A DNA stretch of 64,000 bases from Talaromyces rugulosus (Eukaryota > Ascomycota > Eurotiomycetes > Eurotiales > Trichocomaceae). Below are positions 43,274 to 54,200 of the stretch, in pieces. Both the position numbers and the translations under genes were made by a program. The notes below the pieces were generated by a model, which had not been told where the DNA came from, searched no databases, and saw only the letters and a list, made by a program, of their open reading frames with translations. Where the stretch lies: contig NC_049562.1 of the NCBI RefSeq assembly GCF_013368755.1, forward strand, positions 5,704,001-5,768,000. The letters run 5' to 3'. Numbering within the stretch: position 1 is the first letter of the stretch; the number at the start of each line of letters is the position of its first letter.

Positions 43274-43615
43274 ATAGACTTAGATTCTCTTTTTTCTCTT
43301 CTTGCATACACGTGCCCCCAGCAAGTCGCGATTCGGGGTTTTGTATATGGATTTCTTTTGTTTTGGCGATTTATTATGATTATTATAATTATTTCCCCTC
43401 TCTTGGAGATCTATTGAATCTATATCCCTGGGTCCGATTTCATGTCATTACTTTATGTAATCCGGAATATTTACGTACATGCCATGACGATATTTAGTAT
43501 ATGTATAAAACGAATCACCAATCATGTCTGCTCCTCATCTTTGATTATTATGTATTATAATACTCCATGGTTGATACCGAAAAGTCGAATTGCCAAACTC
43601 GGCTGGTGGCACGCC
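43274..43615. other. Convergent AT-rich 3' spacer
   Basis: About 340 bases of AT-rich sequence between two convergent genes. Only 3' untranslated regions are expected. No gene seen. Confidence 0.4.
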
Positions 43616-46284
43616 CTAGCTCAAATCCAAGATACTAACTCGTCCAATTCGTTTCTTTTTGGGCTTCTGATCATCATCCTCTTTACCATCCTTGTCTGCC
43701 GCCTCGCCCTTTGAGGGGCATGTTATTTCCTCTTCATAGGTCTCTACCGTCCAGAACCCATTCTCAGTACGAATTTTCTCGACTGTTTTGGTACGACGAG
43801 CTTTGGCAGTAGCTTCAGGAAAGTTGTCATCGTTGGTGCTCTGAGTTGGTTGTGAGGATGATGACGACGACGGTGGTGGTGTACAAACAGGTTCCGGGAC
43901 ATCTTTTTGACTTTCAGGCTGTCGATCAAGGCTTTTCGGTTTTCGACATGGTTTGGGGGCTGGCAAAGAAAGAGGTCTAGGAAGAGGCTCCAACTCCTCA
44001 TATTCGAGAGATTTGCACTCTGGCTGTGCTTTAGATCGGCGCGAACGACGAGGCTGTGGCGATTCAAGGTGACTGGGAGGAGTCATGGCGAGAGGTAGTG
44101 AGCTTCCAACATTAGTGTAGCTGACTTTAATTCGCGAGAGTGGTGATGTATCACAGGTCTCAACATTATCGTCCAAATCAAGTCGTATTGGAGACTCCGC
44201 GGAACCTAGCACTGGTCTTCCCGTGGTGAAACGTGGTCTCCGTCGATTCGAGGGGCTGCCATCTGTCAGGCTACATGCCACTGGAGATTGGAGGATGGGA
44301 TCCTCAACAGAGAGCCAAGGTGTTTTCATCACATTATGCAATCGCTGCGATGTTTGACTCGCCATTCCCATTTTAGAAGGAGTTTGGGGATCGGCTTGAG
44401 AAGAGTACTGACTAGATTTTTGCTTTTGTGAAGATTGTGAAGATTGAGAGGTCGACGCTTCAAGCAGATAAGTTTGTTTATCTGCATTCATGCCACTGCC
44501 CGGTTTCGTAACGGTTGTGAATCGAAGGATCCCCCCAGGCTTCATGCTAGGGTCAATAACTTTCTTCTTTCTGACCGTGCTTGTTGTCTTCTTGGGTTTA
44601 GGTTTCTTGGGAGCATTCTTTTCTGCTTCTTGCTTCTTCCATTGCTCCACCACCTTGGGGATGCCGAGCCTTGCTACCGCCTCAAAAACCCAGATTTTTT
44701 CGGGCTCGCTGGGATTGTATATCTTCTTTGGTAGTTGAAAGCCAATTGTTGTCTTAACCGATGGTTCCGTAACCCCGACTTCTTCCTCGTCACTTGCTTC
44801 TGCGGCCTGAGATCCCGGCTGCGTAATTTGTGAGCTTTCGGGCGGTGGGTTCGGCTCTTCTGCGCCTAAATCCAGTCCTACGACGTCAAGTGGAATCATT
44901 TCTACCTGTAGTTGAGGGGTCCCCCCGGTAATGAAATGCATTCGGCTCCGATATGCTTTTTGCAGGACAGGAACATCCTGGTTGGGGATGTAGGAGCCAT
45001 AGCCATGCAGCGCTATAGGAGAACGACCCAGACGCAGCCTGGTCAATAGCAGTGGCTCGGCTATGTTTCGGACCAGCTTCCTGGCTCCCGATCTGTATTT
45101 CCAGTCGAAAAATTCAGCAACAAATTTTCTAAGCTCCAGAGCATCAATTTCATGATCCCAGGCATCTGTAAGTCGCCGGCGCAAATTCTCGATCTCGGTA
45201 TCGTTGGAGACAAGTGGTTTCGCGTAGAACGCAAGAATCTGAGAGTCGGGGAAAAAATCGGGAATTCGGACTGCTTTGTGCTTGCATTGAAAGTAGCCGC
45301 TTTCGTTCTCATCCAATTCGTATTGCAGTCTATCCCTCCATTCATCAAGTTTCTCTTTGATTTCGGATTCAAGAGAATAGACTATTTCGAAAAGGTCCTC
45401 GCCAAAGCCGGCTTTGGCAATCTCTCCTGCCAAGCTAGGTCCGCATTTCGTAACTCCTGATGGCAGATAATCACCTCCACTTAGCATTGCAAAGAGAACC
45501 ATACCAGCACGGTTCAAATTCACGTTTCCCTCAACGCCAAGTCTATTCTCTGTTGTGTAGCAGTCGACATGAGTTGCAGCTGTAGTTCCAGTTGAGCCCT
45601 CTTTCGAAAAGTTCATCACCGTAAGAGTTGATCCGAACATCAGGGTGTCGATATCATTACTCATTACGGCATCAACGACGCCAGCTTGCTGGAGCCGCGC
45701 ACACTCAGCCTCGGCTTCTCCCGGCGCATCGTGTCGCGGAAATTTGAAGAGGTCTATGAGAATTTTTGAAAGACCGATAATGGGGGCAGAACCATAGCTT
45801 CGCCCTGTGGTCGCCTTGCCGCGCTTGAATGGCGGCTTCTGTTTTCCATCGTAGACAAAAAGAGGATGGACTGGAAGGGCAAGCAGCCGAACAAGTCTAA
45901 AGAATAGAGTTCGCAATTCTGGGTTCTGACCTCCTCGTCCGGCCTGGAGCTGGAAAAGCCATATTGATATGTCCACGGCAATTCGGATGGGGCGCCTCGT
46001 GGCTTCTAGATGCTTGACTGCGAGTCGAGATAAGGCGATTCGATCAGAAGCTCCGACCGCTTTGTTGAGGCTATATTTATCAATTTATATCAGCAACTAT
46101 CAATCGATAGGGGTTTTTTTTTTTTTTTTTTTTTTTTTTTTGGCATTGTGTTAGTTGATAAATGGCGGTTGGTGGTTGATTTCATGCGTAATATTGAAGG
46201 TTTAACACCTATCAACCAATATATATGTAGTGACAGCAACGCAGTCACTTAAGATTTAGAAGAAACTTACCCAGGAATACCCAT
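43616..46284 (-). CDS. YEN1: Holliday junction resolvase YEN1/GEN1 (XPG family)
   Basis: Two exons, 46284-46271 (only MGIP plus two bases) and 46070-43616, give 822 residues; the joined start MGIPGLNKAVGASDRIALSRL fits XPG nucleases (usually MGI.GLW). XPG-N: RIAVDISIWLFQLQAG...FVYDGKQKPPFKRG. XPG-I: APGEAEAECARLQQAGVVDAVMSNDIDTLMFGS. Helix-hairpin part: VLFAMLSGGDYLPSGVTKCG. A chromodomain-like segment may follow. The C-terminal third is disordered with basic NLS-like KKKR. The enzyme resolves Holliday junctions; in yeast it is held out of the nucleus by Cdk phosphorylation, and the Ser/Thr-Pro-rich tail is compatible. The 200-base intron holds a T28 tract (46114-46141). Divergent from ARP10. 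Confidence 0.9.
46114..46141. repeat. T28 homopolymer inside the YEN1 intron
   Basis: Twenty-eight consecutive T on the plus strand (A on the transcribed sense strand), within an intron of 200 bases that is long for this window. Probably variable in length between isolates and assemblies. Confidence 0.85.
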
Positions 46285-46637
46285 AATCAAGGCCGACGCA
46301 TTTTATACCATCTATCCAAAAGCAATCCAATGGTCCGAGCAGCGTGCAAAGCGTGAACAAGTAGCGAGTTGTGGTGATGTGATGTCGGTTGTTTTGATTG
46401 TCGGTGGTTGCGGAGCTGCACTGGCAACCGAGGGATGGCCAATCAGAGCCAGCTTGGACTTCCCAATTGTTTGTTCTTGCTTCTCACTCCACTGTTCATT
46501 CTATTCATTACACTTACGCCTCACAAGCTTGATTACGAATTTTGGGTATTCTGAAATGGCTAGCTCCTAATCGTGTTCAATCGTTCCAGAGAATATTCAG
46601 TCTCCAATGCCAGCACGTCTCAGCGGCCGACGATAAC
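46285..46637. promoter_or_regulatory. Divergent promoter of YEN1 and ARP10
   Basis: A 353-base spacer between divergent genes with ATTGG-type sequence (CCAAT complement near 46437-46441: GGCCAATCAG). No other gene. Confidence 0.35.
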
Positions 46638-48260
46638 ATGGCGACCGCAGATGCTTCACACCTGCGACACAGCAGCAAATCCTCCATCTCAGCGTTAGAA
46701 GCTGCACGAGCCCGAATTCGAAAGGATGACCAGTCATTCGAGCCTCGCACCCCTCCCCACCGCAATCGATCCATTGTCTCATCCTTTGGGTCTTCGTCTT
46801 CGCCGTTGTCGTCATTCCGAAACGAGGAAGATGCGATAATTTTTGAATTTGGGTCCCGGTGGCTTCGTGCCGGTTTTGAAGGCGAAAATACTCCAGTGTG
46901 TGCAGTAGGGTTTGGACCAGAGGAGTCGCGGAAAGCTGGAGACTACCGTGGATGGATGAGACAGAGACCAGCCGGGGACACCGATGATCGCAAAGAACGC
47001 CTGGACGCCGAAGAATGGGCTAGAGGCCATGAACTATGGCGTATGGATCTGAGGGACGTTGACCTCGGGCTTGTTGACGACAAAATCGAGCGAGCTTTTC
47101 GAGATATTTACAACACCTATCTATTAACTGATGCTGGAAACGCGCGACTCGTCTTGGTATTGCCGTCTGTGATGCCACATCCTATACTATCAGCAATCCT
47201 CACAACGCTCTTCAACAGGTGGAAATTTCCGTCTATAACACTATTGCCATCTGCCGCCATGACAGCAGTCGCGGCAGGGCTTCGTACGGCTCTGGTCGTG
47301 GATCTGGGGTGGGCAGAGACCACGGTTACGGCTATTTATGAATACAGAGAGGTCGACACCAAGAGAAGTACGAGGGCGATGAAGTTGCTATTGCAAAAAA
47401 TGGGTAGCATGCTGTCAAACCTTGATCATGAGGAATCGGCAGAAAAAGACGACACTATATCTGTCAAATTCGAATACTGTGAAGAGGTCGTCAACAGGTA
47501 TGCCTGGTGCCATTGTGCCGAAGACGACGAGGCTTCTGATAGAGAGGTCGCTATCCCGTTACCCTCGAAGCCCGATTCGGCATATGCACAGGTCCCGCTT
47601 GCACGGTTTGCCGAACCGGTAGAGGATGCGCTTTTTGCCGCTGGCACTGAAGATCACGAGATAGATGACCACGAAAAGCCGATTCATGGGCTGGTTTACA
47701 ATACACTCCTCGCATTGCCTCCTGATATACGTGGCGCATGCATGTCACGCATTATGTTTGTTGGAGGCGGGTCAAAAATCCCTGGTGTTCGACAGCGCAT
47801 CATGAATGAGGTATCGAGCGTCGTCGCAGAGCATGGATGGGACGCGATGCGAGGAAACGCAGTCACACAACAGAGAAAGAGACTCGAGGAACTCCACATC
47901 AGCAAACTACGCCAAGATGATGACAACCAAGCCGAGAGCGACGAAGCAGAGACACAAGAACCAGACCTCGACTTTGTCGAGCAGAAACTGCGCCGCAACC
48001 AGCCTCGCGACAGCAAACCGGCCATCCACGGCCAGTTCCGCCAGATCAACTCCCTCGGAGCCTGGGCTGGCGCGAGTTTGGTGACCAGTCTCAAAATCAG
48101 AGGCTTCGTCGAGATTGAGCGCGAAAAGTTTCTGCAGCAGGGCTTGGCCGGGGCGACGCGAGACCCGGACGCTCACCATATAGCTGCTAATCGGCAATCA
48201 GGCATCAGGTCGTCCATGGTGAGCGATCGATCGAGTTGGACGTTGGCTGGGTGGGGATGA
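46638..48260 (+). CDS. Actin-related protein ARP10/ARP11-like (dynactin pointed end)
   Basis: Single exon, 540 residues from the ATG at 46638. An open frame upstream would add residues but has no ATG. The N-terminal 70 residues are disordered. The actin fold is recognised by IIFEFGSRWLRAGFEGENTPVCAVGFGP, DRDLRLVLVLPSV-type strand (ARLVLVLPSVMPHPIL), LVVDLGWAETTVTAIYEYREV (phosphate-2-like) and SRIMFVGGGSKIPGVRQRIMNEV. Typical ATP-binding residues are altered, as in Arp10/Ro7, which forms the pointed-end complex of dynactin. INSLGAWAGASL near the end fits the actin SGGWAGA region. It supports dynein-driven transport of nuclei and vesicles along hyphae. Confidence 0.8.
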   Translation: MATADASHLRHSSKSSISALEAARARIRKDDQSFEPRTPPHRNRSIVSSFGSSSSPLSSFRNEEDAIIFEFGSRWLRAGFEGENTPVCAVGFGPEESRKAGDYRGWMRQRPAGDTDDRKERLDAEEWARGHELWRMDLRDVDLGLVDDKIERAFRDIYNTYLLTDAGNARLVLVLPSVMPHPILSAILTTLFNRWKFPSITLLPSAAMTAVAAGLRTALVVDLGWAETTVTAIYEYREVDTKRSTRAMKLLLQKMGSMLSNLDHEESAEKDDTISVKFEYCEEVVNRYAWCHCAEDDEASDREVAIPLPSKPDSAYAQVPLARFAEPVEDALFAAGTEDHEIDDHEKPIHGLVYNTLLALPPDIRGACMSRIMFVGGGSKIPGVRQRIMNEVSSVVAEHGWDAMRGNAVTQQRKRLEELHISKLRQDDDNQAESDEAETQEPDLDFVEQKLRRNQPRDSKPAIHGQFRQINSLGAWAGASLVTSLKIRGFVEIEREKFLQQGLAGATRDPDAHHIAANRQSGIRSSMVSDRSSWTLAGWG

Positions 48261-48566
48261 AGATGCTTCTCAATAACCCTTTTTTTAAGCGTTTGGGCTT
48301 GGTGAGAATAAGCATTGGAGTAACTGTTTGTTTTTCCTTTCTCTTCAATATTTAAATCTACATCACGATACCCATTTTTCTCTTCGCGCAGCAGTTATTT
48401 TGGTCCAATTCAAAATAGAATTATTCATTCTACTTTCATTATCCAAGTAATTATATAAAGTATTATATACATATATTAAAAGAGTCATCGAGGGAAACCT
48501 GAGCCTGACTCTTAATAAACGTGGACAGCTGGAAAGTCTCACGTCCAAATGGTACAGTGACTTTGT
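48261..48566. other. Convergent 3' spacer
   Basis: About 306 bases, AT-rich, between convergent genes. No gene seen. Confidence 0.4.
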
Positions 48567-49760
48567 TTACAAAGTACCAAACTGGTAAGTAGCCAGGTTG
48601 ACCGTGGGGGCGTCAGAAGTATCGTAGATAGCCTGCTGAGCCCACTCGGGCTGGTTGATGGCATCAATCCATCCCTCAGTCTCGAAGACGATGCAGCCCC
48701 ATTTGTTAACATAGTCAACACCGCCCTTGCCGGCAGCTTCGTTGCGGGCCTTTTGCGAGGCTTTGATAGGGATGGTGCCGTTCTGGCCGTTGCAGGTGTA
48801 AACCTGTTGGGCGGGCTGGTTGCTGGCAATGTCGAGAGTGATGCCGGTGGACGGGGAAGAGATGTGGATGGCGGGGACGAGGCCGCTGTCGGCATAGTAA
48901 GGCTGGCGGTCGTTGATGAAGCAGGTATCAACACCGGTGCAGTTGTAGCCGCAGATTCCGTTAGCGTAGTTGAAGTCCTGGCCGACCTGCTTGGCTGAAG
49001 TGTAGTCGATGGTGCCGTGGGGGGTGTCGCTGACCTCGATGATGGTGCCGTTGGGCACGAGGATGTTGTCACCAGCGACGTAGCGCGTGGCTAATGGCAT
49101 GTGCAGAGTGTTGTTCAAGATGGTGGGCTGCTGGAAGGCATCCAAGTTCCAGTAGATGTGGTTGGCGAGCATGATTGGGGTCTTCTCGGTCAGGGACAGC
49201 GAGACAATGCGGGAGGTCAACTGGGGGAGACCCTTGGGGTTTAAGGGGGTCACGTCGGCGTCTACGGTGAAAGTGACATAGTTGATGACATCGCCGGGGA
49301 ACTTTTCGAAAGCAGCATCGAACAGAGAAAAGGTGATGCTGCTCTTGGACGAGGCGGTAACGGTCCAGTTTCGCGCGTCGTAGCCAACGGTGCCACCGTG
49401 CAAGGTGTCAGCGCCGCCATTGTCGTTGGTGGGAACGTGGTATGTGTGGTCGTCAATGGAGAAGGTGCCGTTCTTGATGCGATTGGCATAGCGACCAACA
49501 GAGGCACCGAAGAAGGTGTGGTTGGTCAAGGTGTCGTGCAAGTAGGTCTTGGGATCGTCATAGCCGACGATGACGTCCTGGGCGGTGCCATTGCTGTCTG
49601 GCACGTACAGAGCCACGATGCGAGCGCCATAGCCAATGAACGAGGCAGTGATATTTTCGGCGGTGATGTTGTAGACCTTGAAGGGGTCCGAAGCATCCGC
49701 GGCGGCGCTCAGGGCGGGCAGCGCCAACAGCGAGGCGGAAAGATAGTTCTTGAAATGCAT
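48567..49760 (-). CDS. Secreted aldose 1-epimerase-like protein
   Basis: Single exon, 397 residues from the ATG at 49760. The start MHFKNYLSASLLALPALSAAA is a good signal peptide; the rest is a beta-rich galactose mutarotase fold: DVIVGYDDPKTYLHDTLTNHTFFGASVGRYANRIKNGTFSID (GRxANRI), DTLHGGTVGYDARNWTV (LHGG), ITFSLFDAAFEKFPGDV, MLANHIYWNLDAF (H..YWNL) and DTCF near the end. Many N-x-S/T sequons and two Cys pairs fit an extracellular enzyme. It interconverts anomers of aldoses; its in vivo substrate is unknown. The frame stays open 171 codons upstream of this Met to 50273, including a hydrophobic segment (LVAIYVLVFLVVAISLV) and an ATG at 49907, so a membrane-anchored longer form is possible. 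Confidence 0.87.
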   Translation of the reverse strand: MHFKNYLSASLLALPALSAAADASDPFKVYNITAENITASFIGYGARIVALYVPDSNGTAQDVIVGYDDPKTYLHDTLTNHTFFGASVGRYANRIKNGTFSIDDHTYHVPTNDNGGADTLHGGTVGYDARNWTVTASSKSSITFSLFDAAFEKFPGDVINYVTFTVDADVTPLNPKGLPQLTSRIVSLSLTEKTPIMLANHIYWNLDAFQQPTILNNTLHMPLATRYVAGDNILVPNGTIIEVSDTPHGTIDYTSAKQVGQDFNYANGICGYNCTGVDTCFINDRQPYYADSGLVPAIHISSPSTGITLDIASNQPAQQVYTCNGQNGTIPIKASQKARNEAAGKGGVDYVNKWGCIVFETEGWIDAINQPEWAQQAIYDTSDAPTVNLATYQFGTL

Positions 49761-51262
49761 TCTGGAGACCAGGGAGATGGCAACGACTAGAAAGACCAGC
49801 ACGTAGATTGCGACAAGGGTATTCCACAGCCGTGGTGTATGAAGCAGCGATGACAAGCGTTGACGGAGTCGGAGAAGCGCTGCTTGGTGTGCGGCAAGGG
49901 GCATTCCAGCTCTTTTAAGTGTGAGGAGCCGCCGACGTTGGCGCGCGCATTTACTTTTTTCTTCTTCCTCGTGGTCCTTCCAAAAATTCCTAACCCTTCT
50001 TCGTCGTCTCCTCCCTTGGAAGCGGGGAAGCTGGGACAGCAAGCTAGTGGCCGGACTACGTCGCAAACAAACAAAGGATTGGACGAGCGGAATGAAGGTG
50101 ATGCTTGAATTCGGAGATGAAGTCACATCTGGGGTACAGCTTTGTTTCCGGGGCGCTTGAGGCCATGGCGATTGGCCTGGACTGGGCAGAGAGGGGCGCG
50201 CTTGGTCGCTAATGTAACGTGGAGAAGTGCTTGGTTGTTGGGAGAGGAGAGAACGAAGTTGGGACGCGCACATGGAGAGAGCGAGACGGCCTGAGCCAGT
50301 CCGGAAGAGGAAAGGTGTGTGTTGGCCGCGCTAGTCCACAACCGGCAAGTCCGGTGGAGCTGTCTTGCGGCGATTGGGCCGCCGGCGCACTGCTTTCTCT
50401 CCGGGGTAAAGATCGACGACAATAATGGATATTGTTGTTGTTATTATTGTTGTTATTATTGTTAGTATTATTATGCGGGAAGTTCTCCGGTGTACGGAGT
50501 ACGTAGAGCGGAGTAGCTGCGGGCAAATTCACCGAGGAGCGAGTCTTTTGGGAGAAGTTAACTAGCACTTCGAACTAGAGTTGGTATTTAGCCGTGATCC
50601 TTGCATTCCATTCCATGTACGTACTAGACATCTCGTGACAGCATCATGGCGCTTTGTTCGTGCAGGCTGCAGAGCGCTAGCCAGCACGCGAGTTGATATG
50701 TCAATTGCCATTCAACAATTAATTATGCGCCGAAATAATAATGGCCGCAAGCAGGACGTCATCTATAGCCGGAAAACCTCACGTGATATCGCCCACTATA
50801 GTTTTTACGAGTCGAACATGGGGTGGAGTAACCTTGTCTGTAGCCTGGGTGAGCCTTGAATCGTTCAGATTAATACAGGGACCAAAAAGTAGAATAAAAT
50901 ATAGAATTCGAGTGCATTCTTATTATTCTACTTGAATGTTGAAACAATTTGGATAGGAAGCGGTCACATGATGGCGCTAGTCTACTTCCAAGCGTTGCGG
51001 TCGACTGCTATTTCGGGAGACTTGTTTATTGTGCTTCAACACACTGCGACGACGTGCTGAACCCCGCGACGTCTCACTAGAACCCCAGAACCCCACGACC
51101 CTTGGAAATGCCATGCGACCGACTCGCCCACAGTAGGCGCCATTGCCAGCCCGCCTGAAGACAAACTGTCCGCGCTCTGTCGCGACCAGTGTTGATTGCT
51201 GTTCCAAACATCTCTCCCCTCTTGCTCCCCATCGAACCGAACCTCGGGTGCATCCCAGCGTC
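49761..51262. promoter_or_regulatory. Divergent region between epimerase and AT-hook protein genes
   Basis: About 1.5 kb. The left part overlaps the open N-terminal extension of the epimerase frame; the middle holds an (ATT/GTT)n microsatellite (about 50421-50473). No independent gene is supported; several ORFs are short and overlapping. Confidence 0.4.
50421..50473. repeat. (GTT/ATT)n trinucleotide microsatellite
   Basis: A run of ATTGTTGTTGTTATTATTG-type triplets of about 50 bases in the spacer. Probably length variable. Confidence 0.75.
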
Positions 51263-54200
51263 ATGTCCGCCTCGTCATCGCGTAGCACGACCTCGTCGCC
51301 CGACGTCCTCGGCCCAGAAGGAGACGCGCTGTATCTCATCTCGTCGCCCATGCCAGACTTTCGCGGCCGTCAGAGCTGGCTCCCGCCGTATACCGTCCGC
51401 ACGCCGCGCAGGAAAGAGCGGCTCCCTAGCCGCAGTCCAAGCAAAAGCGCCCAAACTCTGCGTTTCGATGACATCCTGCTCCCGCCAAAGTCCCCAAGTC
51501 GCCCTCGATCTATCTCGCCTACCAAGATACAGTCTGACAGCAGCCTCAGCCCGTGGAGGATCCGCGTCACCGTGGAGGCCGAGCAGGATGAGGAGAATGA
51601 GAATTCCCAAGGGAGCCCCCGGAAGAAGCTCAAACCTTCTACAACCACTACCAAGGTACCTCTCAAAGATGAAGAAGGGATCCCGCCCTCGGAAAAAAGA
51701 CGAAGGGGAAGGCCGCGGAAGTCAGACCTGAACGCTACGAGCTCCTCCCCGACGAAAGGAAGCCCTGGACGCACCCCAAAACTGAAACCACCAACTCCCG
51801 GGAAACGGCCGCGAGGTAGACCGAGGAAGAGCTTGCAGTCAGAAATGGTCGCACAGAGTATCGAGACCGACCATCATCCTGCAACGATCGCCACTTTAGA
51901 GACACTGGATGATATCGCCAACAGAAATTCACCTGTGCCCTTCCTGGAAGCAGATGAAGCATCAGTTGCCGACTCGCAACCAGATTCCGACCCCTTTCTT
52001 GATATGGTAGAATCTGGGTCACTGAACACTGAGCAACCGGCAACCAATATCCCGCGTCGCTTCTCGCCAAGCGAATCCGAAAAATCGCATTCCCAAAGGA
52101 CAAAGGGCGTCCGCGTCATAGAGGGTGCCTCGGAATTGACACCAATAAAATCTCTCGCTGCTGTACGACGAAATCAAGCCGTTTCCCCCGAGAACACTTT
52201 ACACGCGGGCCATACACCTCGCCTTCGAAGAAGTTACCCGACCCCGGCGTCCTCCTCGCTTGTTGACGAACATCAGGGAAGTCAAAAGATGCAACAATTA
52301 CACGAAGACGAGGTTGTTCCTATCATCGCGGACCCAACGGATGAGCACAACGAATTCGATACAATCATGGAAAGCGAAGGCTTCAGTATGGTGTCTTTGG
52401 AATCGTTACCTTCCGCAAAACAAGCGGGATTTAGTTCTATTTTGAACTCTGCCAGAGGTGCTCTGAAACCCTTTTTTGAGAAGCAGAAGCCGGTCCCTTT
52501 CAACGAGAAACCTAAAATAACCACACTTGGCAACAATAATAATGATGCATTTGCAACATCGTCGCTCTTGGAGTCGAATCAGAATTCTACAACCACTAGA
52601 GGCCATGTCACGGCTAGAGGACCAGAGCAGCATATGCCCGAGGAAAATAAGCGCAACCTGGAGAAAGACGAAGAAGACGAAGAAGGATTAGAGGAAGAAG
52701 GATTAGAGGAAGAAGGATTAGAGGAAGAAGGATTAGAGGAAGAAGGATTAGAGGAAGAAGAAGAAGAGGAAGAAGAAGAAGAGGAGGAAGAAGAAGAGGA
52801 AGAAGAAGAAGAGCAGGAAGAAGAGGAGAAGGAGGGAGAAGAGGGGGAACGGGAAGAAGAAGAAGAAGAAGAAGAAGTGACCGAACTAAGCAAACCAATG
52901 GAGACTGGGAGTGGTATTTCTGCACAAGATCCAGAAACCCTGACCCAGGACGAGTCAGTCCTTCGGCACAACTTTCCTCAAAAGGCGTTCCCTAGCCTTT
53001 CACAACAGGAAGCCGAGTGGCAACATGAGCGAGAAGTAGTCAGCCAACAAATCAACATGGCTGCCTCAAGCGATATCATCGTACTCGGAAGTGATGAGGA
53101 TGTCCAGTCACAACCTGAGAACGAGGAACCCGAGTCACTTCTCAACGACGACGAGGAACAAGATGAAGACGGTGACTTTGACGATATATGGCAAGAAGAG
53201 GCCAGGGATCGCAGTTTTGATAAACGTTCGGGCCGAGCATCCCAAACAGAAGAAAAGTCATTGATTCAGTCAGCCTCCCCTAAGCGTACAGAACGGCATA
53301 CAGACTACAAAAAATACTACGAGTGGAATCCAGACAAAGGAGAGATCCCGCCCCTTGGAAGATCGCGAATGGCCCAATTACAAGATGAGGAAATCGACTT
53401 ATCACTTCTACTGCGACCCCGTGACACTCCGAAATCAAGGAAATACTACGCAAATAGCAGCCCTCATACAGTGGCTAGCCAGAAATCCCAGTCCAACCCA
53501 AATGCTATCATTGAAGTCGTCAACAATGAACTAAGATCACATGGTGACACACGGGTATCCCAGGAACTAAATCGAACCGACCGTAACATGACATTTGATG
53601 GAGTTGGTAACTATGAAAATACGCATGATGATGTACACTATCAAGATGAATATGAGGAAGAAGAACATGGAGAACAAGAGGAACAAGAACTTGCATATGA
53701 AGAAGAGCAGGAAGAAGCATACGACGAAGAGCAGGAAGAAGAGGAACACGATAACGACGTGGATGCCATTCAAACTTCCCCCCAGAGGGAAACCCCAGAG
53801 CACGATTCTGATGTGCACAACTCTGTGGTCACGCCAGATCCTGGAATCTCAGACTCAAAACCTTCATGGTTTCGCCGTCTCACTAACAATGTTACCCCAG
53901 GGTGGTGGGCCAAACCGGAAAAAGGACAGTTCATCGAGGCCGAAAGGCCTTTGGATGAGTCCTTGAGCCCGCCATTTAATGGAAAAATTGACGAGCTGTA
54001 TTCACCAGTTATGGAATCAACTCCCAATCTCAAACGTGGACGGGAGCCTGAGCGGGAACACCCTTCATCCGTGGGCTTCCGTCATCAACCACACAAAAAG
54101 GCTCGTTCAGTACCATTGGCGACATCGGGATATTTCACAGATGCTCATTACGTTGCACTAAGGCGTCTTTATTCCAATGCCAAGCGATTTCCCGAACAAT

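Noticed and set aside
52579..52971. Ser-rich minus-strand ORF opposite the Glu run
   Set aside because: Caused by reading the GAA/GAG repeat of the AT-hook gene on the other strand.
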